From: Roseateles terrae
GTDB taxonomy: Bacteria; Pseudomonadota; Gammaproteobacteria; Burkholderiales; Burkholderiaceae_C
NCBI RefSeq assembly: GCF_014192155.1
Contig: NZ_JACHXO010000001.1
Span: 1-64,000 of the forward strand
Direction of reading: 5' to 3'
Length of the DNA stretch: 64,000 nt
Below, piece after piece: positions 48,836-57,358 of this stretch. The notes below the pieces were generated by a model. The model was not told where the DNA came from. It was given only the letters and a program-made list of their open reading frames with translations, and did not search any database. Position numbers and translations under genes: made by a program. The first letter of the stretch is position 1. Each line of letters opens with the position of its first letter.

Positions 48836-49182
48836 GCGCCCGACCCCCTTTGCCCCCCGAGCATCCCGCTGACGAGTCCGTGCTGGACGCCTCGGTCGCC
48901 ATGCAGCAGGTGGATGATCAACCGCTGGACAACAGCGCCTTTGTCTGCGGCGATGTGAGCTACCGCACCGGCGACGGCCCGATGCTGCAGATCCCGCAGG
49001 GACCGATCAAGGTCTCGGTGGGGGACCATGATGTCACCCTGGGCTGGGAAGACGAGGACAACCGCATGAGCGCGGTGATGCCGCGCACTGAATATGCGCG
49101 TTTTGTCGGAACCGGCGCCATCAAGCCGGTGGTGTCGGCCGGCTCGTCGGCGACGACATCGGTCCCGCCCACCGCAGACTGA
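48832..49182 (+). CDS. Small hypothetical protein
   Basis: 116 aa, coupled to the 39-aa ORF by a 4-base overlap. The N-terminus is acidic and Pro-rich. The core from residue ~45 (MLQIPQGPIKVSVGDHDVTLGWEDEDNRM) looks beta-rich; the C-terminal 20 residues are Ser/Thr-rich and probably disordered. No family recognised; no signal peptide. Confidence 0.6.
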   Translation: MSARPPLPPEHPADESVLDASVAMQQVDDQPLDNSAFVCGDVSYRTGDGPMLQIPQGPIKVSVGDHDVTLGWEDEDNRMSAVMPRTEYARFVGTGAIKPVVSAGSSATTSVPPTAD

Positions 49183-49245
49183 CGCCGCAGTCGACCGCCG
49201 GGTGCCGCGAGCGCCCGGTCCATCGGCCCGCTGAGAAGTGCCCAT

Positions 49246-49275
49246 GAAAATCGCCCCCGAGGGGGCGATTCTTCA
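49246..49275 (+). terminator. Terminator after the 48716-49182 pair
   Basis: Perfect 10-bp stem AATCGCCCCC (49249-49258) with GGGGGCGATT (49261-49270) and a 2-base loop, followed by CTTCATT. A weak T-run but a very stable stem. Confidence 0.65.
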
Positions 49276-49298
49276 TTGCAGGATTCTCAAACACACAG

Positions 49299-49325
49299 CG
49301 CCTGGGGACCGTCCCCAGGCGTTTT
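49299..49325. terminator. Second terminator, before the PRC-barrel gene end
   Basis: Perfect 10-bp stem CGCCTGGGGA (49299-49308) with TCCCCAGGCG (49312-49321), then TTTT. It lies between convergent genes, 30 bases after the first hairpin; together they insulate the two units. Confidence 0.7.
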
Positions 49326-49336
49326 GCTTCACAGCC

Positions 49337-49678
49337 TTACATCCACGCCACACCGTAGTAGTCGTAGATCTTGCGGCCATATTCGTCGGAATACTCCGGA
49401 CGTTCGGCCTGCGCGTACTTCGGTGCCTTCTCCAGCTGGTCTTCACGCAGCGGCACGACATAACCGTCCAGGCCGGTGTCGTACTTCAGCATGTTCCAGG
49501 GGATGGGATAACGGTCGGTGCCGATGCCCATGAAGCCGCCGAATTCCAGCGCCGCGTAACGGACCAGGCCGGAACGCTTGTCGATGACGAGGTTGTCGAT
49601 GGTGCCGAGCTTGTCGCCATTGCCGTTATAGACCTTGGTGCCTTCAACGCGGTCTGACGAGATGGTGGTGCTTGCCAT
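49337..49678 (-). CDS. PRC-barrel domain protein
   Basis: 113 aa from ATG 49678, with GGAGA 8 bases upstream. A PRC-barrel, the small RimM/photosynthetic-reaction-centre beta-barrel: VEGTKVYNGNGDKLGTIDNL, then DKRSGLVRYAALEFGGFMGI and YPIPWNMLKYDT. Ends in a Tyr-rich segment (IYDYYGVAWM). Family members bind RNA or membranes, and this stand-alone type is common in stress-related clusters. Just downstream of the carbamoyltransferase gene, same strand. Confidence 0.9.
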   Translation of the reverse strand: MASTTISSDRVEGTKVYNGNGDKLGTIDNLVIDKRSGLVRYAALEFGGFMGIGTDRYPIPWNMLKYDTGLDGYVVPLREDQLEKAPKYAQAERPEYSDEYGRKIYDYYGVAWM

Positions 49679-49718
49679 AGGGTCTCCTTTGGGGTTGCTA
49701 CAGGCCATTGATGGCAAA

Positions 49719-51719
49719 TCACGTGCCGCGACGCTTCGGTTTTTCGAGAATGAAGGAGCCGATGACCAGCGCGTCCAGCGGCGTGCTGAAGAAGGCCTCC
49801 AGCGCCGCCTTGGGCGACCCGACGATCGGCTCGCCGCGCACGTTGAACGAGGTGTTCACCAGCACCGGCACCCCGGTGAGCCGGCCCACGGCGGCGAGCA
49901 GGTCGTGGAAGACCGGATTGGTGGCGCTGTCGACCGTCTGCACGCGGGCGGTGCGGTCGGTGTGCAGGGCGGAGGGAATGCGCTCACTGCAACCGGCCTT
50001 GACCCGATACACAAACAGCATGAAGGGGGACTCCCCCTGGTTGGCCTCGGCCGGCTCGAACCAGTCGGCAAGGTCTTCACGATTGATCGCCGGCGCGACC
50101 GGGCGAAAGTCCTCCCGGTCCTTCAGCTCATTCAAGCGGGCCTGCATGGCGGGATCGATCGGCGAGGCCAGCAGCGATCGCGCGCCCAGGGCCCGGGGGC
50201 CGAATTCCATCCGTCCCTGGAACCAGCCGATGACCTTGTGGTCGGCGAGCAGGCGGGCGGTGTCCTCGGCCACATTCTCCGAGCGGCGATAGTCCAGCTG
50301 CGCCCATTGGAGCAGGGCCTCGATCTCTTCATCGGTGAAGGCCGGGCCCAGGTAGGCGTGCTGCATCGACCAGACGCGTGGGGCCAGTGCAAAGCTGCCA
50401 CGCTCACCGGTCAGCGCCCCTTCGACCTCGGCCTCGCCCCCCGAGGCCTGCGTCAGGGTGGCCACGGCCGCGGCTTCGGCGCGCGGCATGGGGGCCTGGG
50501 AGGCTGCGGGGGTGGCCGAGGCCGCGAAGGTGGCGGCGGTCCCGGTGTCGGCCTCGTGCCGGCGCTCGCGCGCATCCACCCACAAGGCGGCGCCCAGGGC
50601 CGTCCCGGCATCACCGGCCGCTGGCTGGACCCACACCTCGCGGAAGATGCCGGCGTCCCGCAGCCGCGCATTCATCACGCAGTTCAGCGCCACACCGCCG
50701 GCCATCGCCAGCCGGTCTTCACCGCTGGCCTCGCGCAGCCAGCCGGCCATCCGCAGCACCGTGTCCTCCAGCACCTCCTGCAGCGAGGCCGCCAGGTCCA
50801 GATACCCCTCCGTCATCGCGGAGCCGGGCACACGGCGCGGACCGAACATCTTCTCCAGATCCATCGGTCGAATTTCATACCGACCGTCCGGCATCACCTG
50901 CACATGTGACTTCAGCAACTCGGCGTGGCGGGGCGTGCCCAGCGCGGCGAGCGCCATGACCTTGTACTCGTCGCTGGAGTGCAGGAAGCCCAGGTAGGAC
51001 GTCACCTGCTCATACAGCAGGCCCAGCGAGTGCGGCACGTTCACTTCGCCCATCGCCTCGTAGCGGTTGTTGCGATAACGGCCATAGCAGGTGGAGGCAT
51101 GCTCGCCGCGGCCATCCAGCGTCATCACCGCGCAGCTGGAGAAGGGCGCCGCCAGGAAGGCACTCGCCTGGTGGCACAAGTGGTGCGGCACAAAATGCCA
51201 GCGGTAAGGCGCACGGTCATGCTTGACGCCGGTGAAGCGCTTGCGCAGGTGGTGCGGCACGCCATCGGTCAGCTGCCGCGGTGCGTTCAGGATGTAGGCC
51301 GCAAACAGCGGATCCCACGGGCTCTCCCAGTCGCCACGATCAAAGTCCGACGGGCGCAGTGGCAGGGTGAAGCGCTGATCCGGCGCCCGCTCGCCGATGA
51401 AGTGGTGCGGGTCAAAGCTGTAAGCCACATGCGAGACCTCGGCCAGCGTCACGCCGGCTTCCTTCAGGCAATAGTCAATGGCGTTGTAGGGCAGCTCCCA
51501 GGCGGTGAAGGGCACCGGGCGCTTGCCGTGCTTGATGCGGGTGAAGCGTTCTTCCTCGGCCGCGGCCAGCACTTCCCCATTGCGCAGCAGGGCCGCGGCG
51601 GAGTCGTGAAAGCTGGCGTTGATGCCGAGCGTGAACAGCGGTCGGCCCGAGGACGATGCGGACTGAACGTCGGCCGCGGCGGATGCCGTGCCCACGGAAG
51701 CGGTGGAAGACAGTGACAT
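49719..51719 (-). CDS. NodU/CmcH-type O-carbamoyltransferase
   Basis: 666 aa from ATG 51719. Transfers a carbamoyl group from carbamoyl phosphate, via carbamoyl-AMP, to a hydroxyl, usually of a sugar or antibiotic. N-terminal kinase-like domain (LGINASFHDSAAALLRNGE; EERFTRIKHGKRP; HHLCHQASAF; TLDGRGE; GGVALNCVMNARL) and C-terminal Sua5-like catalytic part (MEFGPRALGARSLLASP; VNTSFNVRGEPIVGSP). Between them, residues ~386-450 form an Ala/Pro/Glu-rich, probably disordered insert not needed by the family. It lies 44 bases after the ABC-receiver fusion gene, so probably the same operon. Confidence 0.92.
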   Translation of the reverse strand: MSLSSTASVGTASAAADVQSASSSGRPLFTLGINASFHDSAAALLRNGEVLAAAEEERFTRIKHGKRPVPFTAWELPYNAIDYCLKEAGVTLAEVSHVAYSFDPHHFIGERAPDQRFTLPLRPSDFDRGDWESPWDPLFAAYILNAPRQLTDGVPHHLRKRFTGVKHDRAPYRWHFVPHHLCHQASAFLAAPFSSCAVMTLDGRGEHASTCYGRYRNNRYEAMGEVNVPHSLGLLYEQVTSYLGFLHSSDEYKVMALAALGTPRHAELLKSHVQVMPDGRYEIRPMDLEKMFGPRRVPGSAMTEGYLDLAASLQEVLEDTVLRMAGWLREASGEDRLAMAGGVALNCVMNARLRDAGIFREVWVQPAAGDAGTALGAALWVDARERRHEADTGTAATFAASATPAASQAPMPRAEAAAVATLTQASGGEAEVEGALTGERGSFALAPRVWSMQHAYLGPAFTDEEIEALLQWAQLDYRRSENVAEDTARLLADHKVIGWFQGRMEFGPRALGARSLLASPIDPAMQARLNELKDREDFRPVAPAINREDLADWFEPAEANQGESPFMLFVYRVKAGCSERIPSALHTDRTARVQTVDSATNPVFHDLLAAVGRLTGVPVLVNTSFNVRGEPIVGSPKAALEAFFSTPLDALVIGSFILEKPKRRGT

Positions 51720-51763
51720 GCGGACTCCTGACGTGAGGGGTGATCGGTGATGGGAAAGCTTCT

Positions 51764-54511
51764 TCATGCATGCACCCGCGCCAGTTGACGCAGTGCACGC
51801 ACCAATTCATCGGGGTTGACCGGTTTGGACATGTGGCGCTGGAAGCCCGCCACCAGGGCCCGCAGCCGGTCTTCCGGCTGCGCCATGCCGGTCAGGGCCA
51901 CGGCGGGCAGCCGCTGGTCCAGGGGCACATCCCGCTGGGCTTCCAGCGTGCGGATGCTGCGCACCACGGCATGGCCGTCTTCCGGCCCCAGGGCGATGTC
52001 GCAGACCAGCACATCCGGCCAGTCCGCGGTGGCGCGGGCATTCAGGCGGGTCAGCGCCTCATGCCCCGAGCTGATGCGTTCAGTGCGGGCGCCGTCGTGT
52101 TCCAGCAGATAACCCAGCGAGCTGAGGGCGTCCTCGTCATCGTCGACGCACATGACGTTCAACCCACTCAGCGGATGGGACTGCGCGGCCACCAGCTCGT
52201 CCAGCGGCACGGTCTCGGTGGGAATCACTTCATGGACCACCGCCGTGGGCAGCGGCGCGGGGGCGAGGGCGGGCAGCGGGAAGTCCAGCTGGTATTGCTG
52301 CACCCCGACAAACGGATCCTTGAGCACCGTCAGATGGCCGTTGGTCCCGGCCACCAGCGTGCGCAGCTCCAGCGTGTCCGGCGCTTCCTGCCGCTCCAGG
52401 TCCAGTCGGCCGTGATACCCGATGGTCAGGGAGCTGGCCATCAGCCCCCGGGCCAGCCGGGCTTCCATACGGCCTCCGGTGGCACCATGCAGCCCCAGCT
52501 GGCACATCAGCTGCACGATGCGGGCCATGCGGGCTGCATCGCCGATGATGCTGGCGACGTCCAGGTCGATGTCGGTGTAGAGCTCGGTGTCCGCGGCCAC
52601 AAGCTGCTCGCGCAGGCTGTCCAGGCTCAGCACCAGGAGGCCCGCCAGGTTCACCGGATGCTGCGCCAGCCGGCGCTCCAGCGTCTCGGCCTGCTGCTGC
52701 TGGCGCTGCAGTTCCCACAGCTGCGCATACAGTCCCCGGTGGGCCAGCAGGTCGTCATGGCGACCGCGCTCGGCGATGCGGCCGCGATCCATCACGATGA
52801 TCTCGTCGGCGCCGACGATGGTGGAGAGCCGGTGGGCGATGATCAGCGAGGTGCGGTCCTTGGCCACATTCTCCAGCGCGCCCTGAATGGCCCGTTCGGC
52901 CCGGGTGTCCAGCGCCGAAGTGGCCTCATCCAGCACGATGATCGGCGGATTCTTCAGGAAGGCCCGTGCAATCGCGATGCGCTGCTTCTCCCCACCCGAC
53001 AGCCGTGAGCCGCGTTCGCCCACCACGGTGTCGTACTGCTCCGGCAGCAGCCGGATGAAATCGTCCGCCTGTGCGGCGCGTGCGGCAGCCACCAGTTCCT
53101 CGCGGGTGGCGCCGGGTTTCCCGTAGCCGATGTTGTAGGCGATGGTGTCGTTGAAGAGCACCGGGTCCTGCGGCACCACGCCGATCACCTGGCGCAGGCT
53201 CTCCTGCGAAATCTGGCGCAGGTCCTGCTGACCGATGCGCACCAGGCCGCGGTCGGGGTCATACATGCGCATCAACAGCCGCGCGAGCGTGGACTTGCCG
53301 GAGCCGCTGCTGCCCACCACCGCAAAGGTCTTGCCGTGGGGAATCTCCAGGCTGAGGTCGTGCAGGATCTGCCGCTGCGGGTCGTATCCGAAGTCGATGT
53401 GCTCGAAGCGGACGGTCGTGTCCCTCTCGGCCAGCGGAGCCGCATCGGGCGCGTCCTGGATGTCGGGTTGCTGATCGAGCAGGGTGAACAGCGCTTCGGT
53501 ATTGAGCAGCGCATCGCGCGTCTCGCGGAAGACAAAGCCCAGCGTGTTCAGCGGCAGGAACACCTGAATGAGATAGGCGTTGACCAGCACCAGGTCACCG
53601 ATGCTCATGCGGCCCTGCACCGTGTCCTGCCCCGCCATCAGCATGACACCGGCCACGCCGGCGGCAATGATGGCGGCCTGCCCCAGATGAAGGGCCGACA
53701 GCGTCTTCTGGCTGGACACGCTGCCCTCCACAAACTCCGACAGCACGCTGCCATACCGTGCACGCTCCGACTGTTCGCGGCCATGAGACTTCACCGCGTC
53801 GTAGTTCAGCAGGGTGTCGATCAGCAGGCCGTGCGCGCGCGAGTCGAAGGCGTTCATCACCCGCTGCTTCTCCACCCGGGCACGGGTCATCCAGCCGGTC
53901 CACACGGCGTACAGCACCATGCTGGCGCTGATGACAAACACGAAGTTCAGTCCGTAGTGCAGCAGCACGACCAGCACGGCCGCGAACTCGACCGCCGTCG
54001 GCACCACGGTGAACACGCCGGCGCCCAGCAGATAACCCAGACCGCCCGTGCCTCGTTCCACCTCCCGCACCAACGCGCCGGTATTGCGCTGTGCATGAAA
54101 GCGTGGGCTCATGGACAGCAGATGCGCGAAAGCGCGTTCGGAGAAGCCGCTCACCACCTGTTTACCCACCCGCGCAAAGACCAGGTCCCGCAATTCGGTA
54201 AACAGGGTGCTCGCATATCGCAGCAGGGCGTAACCGATCAGCAGCCAGACCGGGAGGCTCAGCGCGACCGTCAGCACCTCGCCAGCGGCTGGGGCCGGGA
54301 CGGATGTCGCACCTGCAGCGCCCGTCATGACCGGTAATGGCGTGAGGTGATCAACGATCTGCTTGAGCAGGCCCGGCACGCCGACGGCGGCCAGCTTGGA
54401 GGCCACCAGCAGCACCATGGCCAGGAGCACCCGCCAGCGCCATGGCCACAAGGCGGACCATAGACCGGAGGCCACCTGGGATGTGGTCGGGCGAGGGGGG
54501 CTGGACTCCAT
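51764..54511 (-). CDS. ABC exporter fused to a kinase-like region and receiver domain
   Basis: 915 aa from ATG 54511, set by GGAGAGG. Residues ~20-335: type IV ABC exporter membrane domain of the Atm1/HMT1 (ABCB7-like) group. Residues ~360-600: ATPase with Walker A GSSGSGKST, LSGGEKQR, VLDEATSALD and AHRLST. Residues ~600-750: a coiled coil (LQRQQQQAETLERRL), then DAARMARIVQLMCQLGLHGA and NGHLTVLKDPFVGVQQYQLD, resembling an eroded histidine-kinase ATPase module. Residues ~784-910: complete CheY-like receiver with VDDDED, phospho-Asp in CDIALG, Thr in ALTG and Lys in SKPV. This architecture is unusual. Upstream of the carbamoyltransferase, divergent from the BrkB gene. Confidence 0.88.
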   Translation of the reverse strand: MESSPPRPTTSQVASGLWSALWPWRWRVLLAMVLLVASKLAAVGVPGLLKQIVDHLTPLPVMTGAAGATSVPAPAAGEVLTVALSLPVWLLIGYALLRYASTLFTELRDLVFARVGKQVVSGFSERAFAHLLSMSPRFHAQRNTGALVREVERGTGGLGYLLGAGVFTVVPTAVEFAAVLVVLLHYGLNFVFVISASMVLYAVWTGWMTRARVEKQRVMNAFDSRAHGLLIDTLLNYDAVKSHGREQSERARYGSVLSEFVEGSVSSQKTLSALHLGQAAIIAAGVAGVMLMAGQDTVQGRMSIGDLVLVNAYLIQVFLPLNTLGFVFRETRDALLNTEALFTLLDQQPDIQDAPDAAPLAERDTTVRFEHIDFGYDPQRQILHDLSLEIPHGKTFAVVGSSGSGKSTLARLLMRMYDPDRGLVRIGQQDLRQISQESLRQVIGVVPQDPVLFNDTIAYNIGYGKPGATREELVAAARAAQADDFIRLLPEQYDTVVGERGSRLSGGEKQRIAIARAFLKNPPIIVLDEATSALDTRAERAIQGALENVAKDRTSLIIAHRLSTIVGADEIIVMDRGRIAERGRHDDLLAHRGLYAQLWELQRQQQQAETLERRLAQHPVNLAGLLVLSLDSLREQLVAADTELYTDIDLDVASIIGDAARMARIVQLMCQLGLHGATGGRMEARLARGLMASSLTIGYHGRLDLERQEAPDTLELRTLVAGTNGHLTVLKDPFVGVQQYQLDFPLPALAPAPLPTAVVHEVIPTETVPLDELVAAQSHPLSGLNVMCVDDDEDALSSLGYLLEHDGARTERISSGHEALTRLNARATADWPDVLVCDIALGPEDGHAVVRSIRTLEAQRDVPLDQRLPAVALTGMAQPEDRLRALVAGFQRHMSKPVNPDELVRALRQLARVHA

Positions 54512-54624
54512 GCGCCTCTCCCGCAATCCGCGTTCCTGAGAGTGACCCGGGGAATGGCTTCAGGTATTACCCTTGCTGTGGTGGGGCTTCGTGCCCTCAT
54601 GACACCCACGCCAGGAGACTCATC

Positions 54625-55533
54625 ATCAAGCTGCCGACCCCTCTCAAGGAAGCCGCCGAGCTGATCACCGAAGCCGCCCAGGGCTGGAGCGACGACAACG
54701 TGCCCAGCATGGGCGCAGCGCTGGCCTACTACACGCTGTTTTCCATCGCGCCGCTGCTGCTCATCGTGATTGCAGTGGCGGGCCTGGTGTTCGGAGAACA
54801 GGCTGCACGCGGCGAAGTCATGGACCAGCTTTCCGACCTCATCGGTCTGCAGGGCGCCATGGCGGTGGAAGATCTCCTCAAGCGTGTCAACCGGCCGGAG
54901 GAGGGCGGCTGGGCGGCCATCATCGGCACGGTGGTGCTGATCATCGGCGCCACCTCGGTCTTCGCCGAGCTGCAGAACTCGCTCAACCGCATCTGGAAGG
55001 TGCCGCCACCGAAGTCGGTGCCGGTGTGGCACAGCCTCTGGGCGGTGGTGCGGCGGCGGCTGCTGTCGCTGGGGCTGATCATGGGGCTGGGCTTCCTGTC
55101 GATGGTCTCGATGGTCGCCAGTGCGGCGCTGGCGGCCATGGGCAAGTGGTGGACGCCCTGGCTGGGGGACGACTTCCTGCTGCTGGCGCAGCTGCTCAAT
55201 GCCGGCCTCTCCTACGCGCTCATCACCGTGATGTTTGCGGTGATCTACAAGTGGGTGCCGGATGTTCCGATCCGCTGGCGGGACGTGTGGGTCGGTGCGC
55301 TGATTACCGCCGCCCTGTTCAGCCTGGGCAAGTCACTCATCGGGCTTTACATCGGGCGCAGTGCCGTCAGCTCGGCCTATGGCGCGGCGGCGTCGCTGGT
55401 GGTGATGATGCTGTGGGTGTACTACTCCACCCAGGTGTTCCTGATGGGTGCCGAACTGAGCTGGGCCTTCTCGCGTCGCCACAGTCTGAAGGAGCACGTC
55501 ATGAGCCCCGAGGCCGATGTCAATGGGTCGTGA
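54625..55533 (+). CDS. YihY/BrkB-family inner-membrane protein
   Basis: About 302 aa. Six-helix membrane protein of the YihY/virulence factor BrkB family; role unsettled. Motifs: NVPSMGAALAYYTLFSIAPLL, GATSVFAELQNSLNRIW, YKWVPDVPIRWRDVWVGALI, YGAAASLVVMMLWVYYS. Homologous-looking sequence begins at KLPTPLKEAAELI, but no ATG, GTG or TTG is there; a good AGGAG (54613-54617) is followed by ATC ATC AAG CTG. The start is therefore probably ATC (54622 or 54625). The next in-frame canonical start lies upstream, inside the divergent ABC gene. Confidence 0.85.
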   Translation: MKLPTPLKEAAELITEAAQGWSDDNVPSMGAALAYYTLFSIAPLLLIVIAVAGLVFGEQAARGEVMDQLSDLIGLQGAMAVEDLLKRVNRPEEGGWAAIIGTVVLIIGATSVFAELQNSLNRIWKVPPPKSVPVWHSLWAVVRRRLLSLGLIMGLGFLSMVSMVASAALAAMGKWWTPWLGDDFLLLAQLLNAGLSYALITVMFAVIYKWVPDVPIRWRDVWVGALITAALFSLGKSLIGLYIGRSAVSSAYGAAASLVVMMLWVYYSTQVFLMGAELSWAFSRRHSLKEHVMSPEADVNGS

Positions 55534-55860
55534 ACGGTGCTGTCAGTGAACGTACGCGCAGGCTAAGCGCGTGTTAGCGCGATCATTGAATCAGGCGAAT
55601 GAATTTTCCATTCCGATTCATTCTTCCGCTTTGTCAAAACGCCTGCAAATATCGATTCCATCGGGGTTTCCAGTCGCAACGCCTGCAGCAAGAAACGCTT
55701 CTCCGTCGTCCTCGGCGTCCTTCTTTTTATTTGTTGTGGTTGAGTCGCTTCGGCACACCCATTGCCGAATCGAAGTACGGACCCAGGCCACCAGGGATCT
55801 TTCAGGTCCCCCGGCTGTCGAGGTTTGTTCAACCGTTCAGACGAACGAAAGGAATGCGAC
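55534..55860. other. Leader of the glycine-rich protein gene
   Basis: 327 bases, locally AT-richer than the surroundings. It contains an inverted repeat GAATGAAT/ATTCATTC (55597-55604 and 55616-55623, 11-base loop) and ends in GAAAGGAA as ribosome site. The promoter of the gene at 55861 must lie here. No separate ORF is convincing. Confidence 0.45.
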
Positions 55861-57147
55861 ATGAACCAGCAAGGGCAACACCGAGGACGCAGTGACGAGC
55901 AGCGCCGCAATGAAGGACAACAAGAACAGTCCTCGCAGCGCAGCGGCTACGGCCAGCAGTACGGCAGCCAGCAGGGGCAGCAGTACGGCAGCTCGCAAGG
56001 GCAACACGGCCAGCAGTCCTACCAGGGTCAGGGCGGACAACGGGACGATTACGGACAAGGCGGCTACCAGGGCGGCTATCAAGGGGGCTCCCAAGGCAGC
56101 TACCCCGGCAGCATGCAGGGCGGCTCGCGCAGCTATGAAGGCAGCGAAGGCTACGCCGGTTATCAGAGCGGCAGCCAGCAAGGCAACTATCGCGACCAGG
56201 GCCCGCGCCATGAAGGCTCGCGCGAAGACCGTGGCGGCTCGCAGGACTTCAGCGGCCACTATGGCGCTTCCAGCGGCTATGGCTCCGGCTCGGGCGGCTA
56301 CGGCGGCCAGAGTGGCTATGGCGGCAACTATGGCGGCCAGGGCAGCTACGGAGGCCAGAGCGGCTATGGTGGCCAGAGCAACTACGGCAGCCAGGGCGGT
56401 TATGGCGGGCAGGGCGGCTACGGCGGCTCCAGCCAGGGCATGCAAGGCATGCAAGGGCACCAGGGCGGCTATCAGGGCGGCAACTACCAGTCGGGCGGCT
56501 ACGGCCAGCAAGCCGGCGGGTATGGTCAGCAGTCCGGGGGCTACCAGGGCGGCAACTACCAGGGCGGCGGCTATCAAGGCGGCTCCCAGGGGGGTTACCA
56601 GGGCGGCGGCTATCAAGGCTCGCAGGGCGGCATGGGTGCCTCTCAAGGCGGTTATCAGGGCGGCTCTCAGGGCTCGCAATCGTCCCAGGGCGGCTACGGC
56701 GGTTATGGCCAGGGCCAGAACTACGGCAGCAGCCAGCAGACCCACCACGATCCGGACTACCACCAGTGGCGCACCGAGCAGCTGCGCAATCTCGATGACG
56801 ACTATCACTCCTGGCGCCAGGATCGCTACAAGAAGTTCAGCGAGGACTTCAACAAGTGGCGCTCCAACCGCGGCGGCAGCGGCAGCAGCAGCTCGTCGGA
56901 CACCTCCGATCTGTCGGTCGGCAGCAGCTCCATGGGCGGCAGCTCCGGCGGCCTGACGGGTTCCAGCGGGTCCACCGGCGCTTCCGGTTCCTCGGGCCTG
57001 TCCGGTTCGTCCGGCTCCGGCTCGCTGGGCGCTTCGGGCTCGTCGGGCTCCACCGGCAGCACGGGCGCTTCGAGCCTGGGCACCGGCAGTGACAGCAGCT
57101 CGGGCTCGTCCCTGTCCTCCTCCTCTTCGTCCAGCAAGACGAAGTAA
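55861..57147 (+). CDS. Gly/Gln/Tyr-rich low-complexity protein with WR-repeat motif
   Basis: 428 aa from ATG 55861. Residues 1-40 are polar and Gln-rich. Residues ~40-295 are dozens of short imperfect repeats of the YGGQ, YQGG and SQGG kind, similar in composition to prion-like FUS-type domains. Residues ~296-340 form a conserved-looking charged block of two WR units (DYHQWRTEQLRNLDDDYHSW and WRQDRYKKFSEDFNKWR). The rest is almost pure Ser/Gly with Thr and Leu, ending SKTK. No signal peptide. Known only as a type seen in Burkholderiales; an intrinsically disordered, perhaps condensate-forming stress protein is an inference. Confidence 0.78.
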   Translation: MNQQGQHRGRSDEQRRNEGQQEQSSQRSGYGQQYGSQQGQQYGSSQGQHGQQSYQGQGGQRDDYGQGGYQGGYQGGSQGSYPGSMQGGSRSYEGSEGYAGYQSGSQQGNYRDQGPRHEGSREDRGGSQDFSGHYGASSGYGSGSGGYGGQSGYGGNYGGQGSYGGQSGYGGQSNYGSQGGYGGQGGYGGSSQGMQGMQGHQGGYQGGNYQSGGYGQQAGGYGQQSGGYQGGNYQGGGYQGGSQGGYQGGGYQGSQGGMGASQGGYQGGSQGSQSSQGGYGGYGQGQNYGSSQQTHHDPDYHQWRTEQLRNLDDDYHSWRQDRYKKFSEDFNKWRSNRGGSGSSSSSDTSDLSVGSSSMGGSSGGLTGSSGSTGASGSSGLSGSSGSGSLGASGSSGSTGSTGASSLGTGSDSSSGSSLSSSSSSSKTK

Positions 57148-57156
57148 GCCCGGTTC

Positions 57157-57213
57157 CCGCCGACGGCGCCTCCGCGGACCTGTCCGCGGAGCCTCTGCGG
57201 ATGCCGTCGGCGG
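57157..57213 (+). terminator. Nested hairpin after the glycine-rich gene
   Basis: Outer perfect 11-bp stem (57157-57167 with 57203-57213) encloses an inner perfect 10-bp stem (57170-57179 with 57182-57191, loop CT). It lies 10 bases past the stop. There is no T-run, so it may protect or process the mRNA end instead of terminating. Confidence 0.55.
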
Positions 57214-57358
57214 GGCCTCGGGATGTGTATCAGCGGCAGGACCATCGGCGGTCCGGGCCGCCGTCCAGCCGGACCCTGGTGTCCGGCTCCCGCCGGCAGC
57301 AATGCCGGCCATTCAACACCTTCCGAGGCGCCGTGTCTGCGCGTGCCCGGAACACAAG

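Noticed and set aside
56280..56720. Regular short repeats resembling a CRISPR array
   Set aside because: The repeats are 6-15 bases, in frame, without unique spacers of constant length; they encode YGG/YQGG repeats.
55837..57312. 491-codon frame opposite the glycine-rich gene
   Set aside because: It arises from the repetitive codons (Ala/Val runs) of the plus-strand gene. The plus-strand frame has a ribosome site and the WR block.
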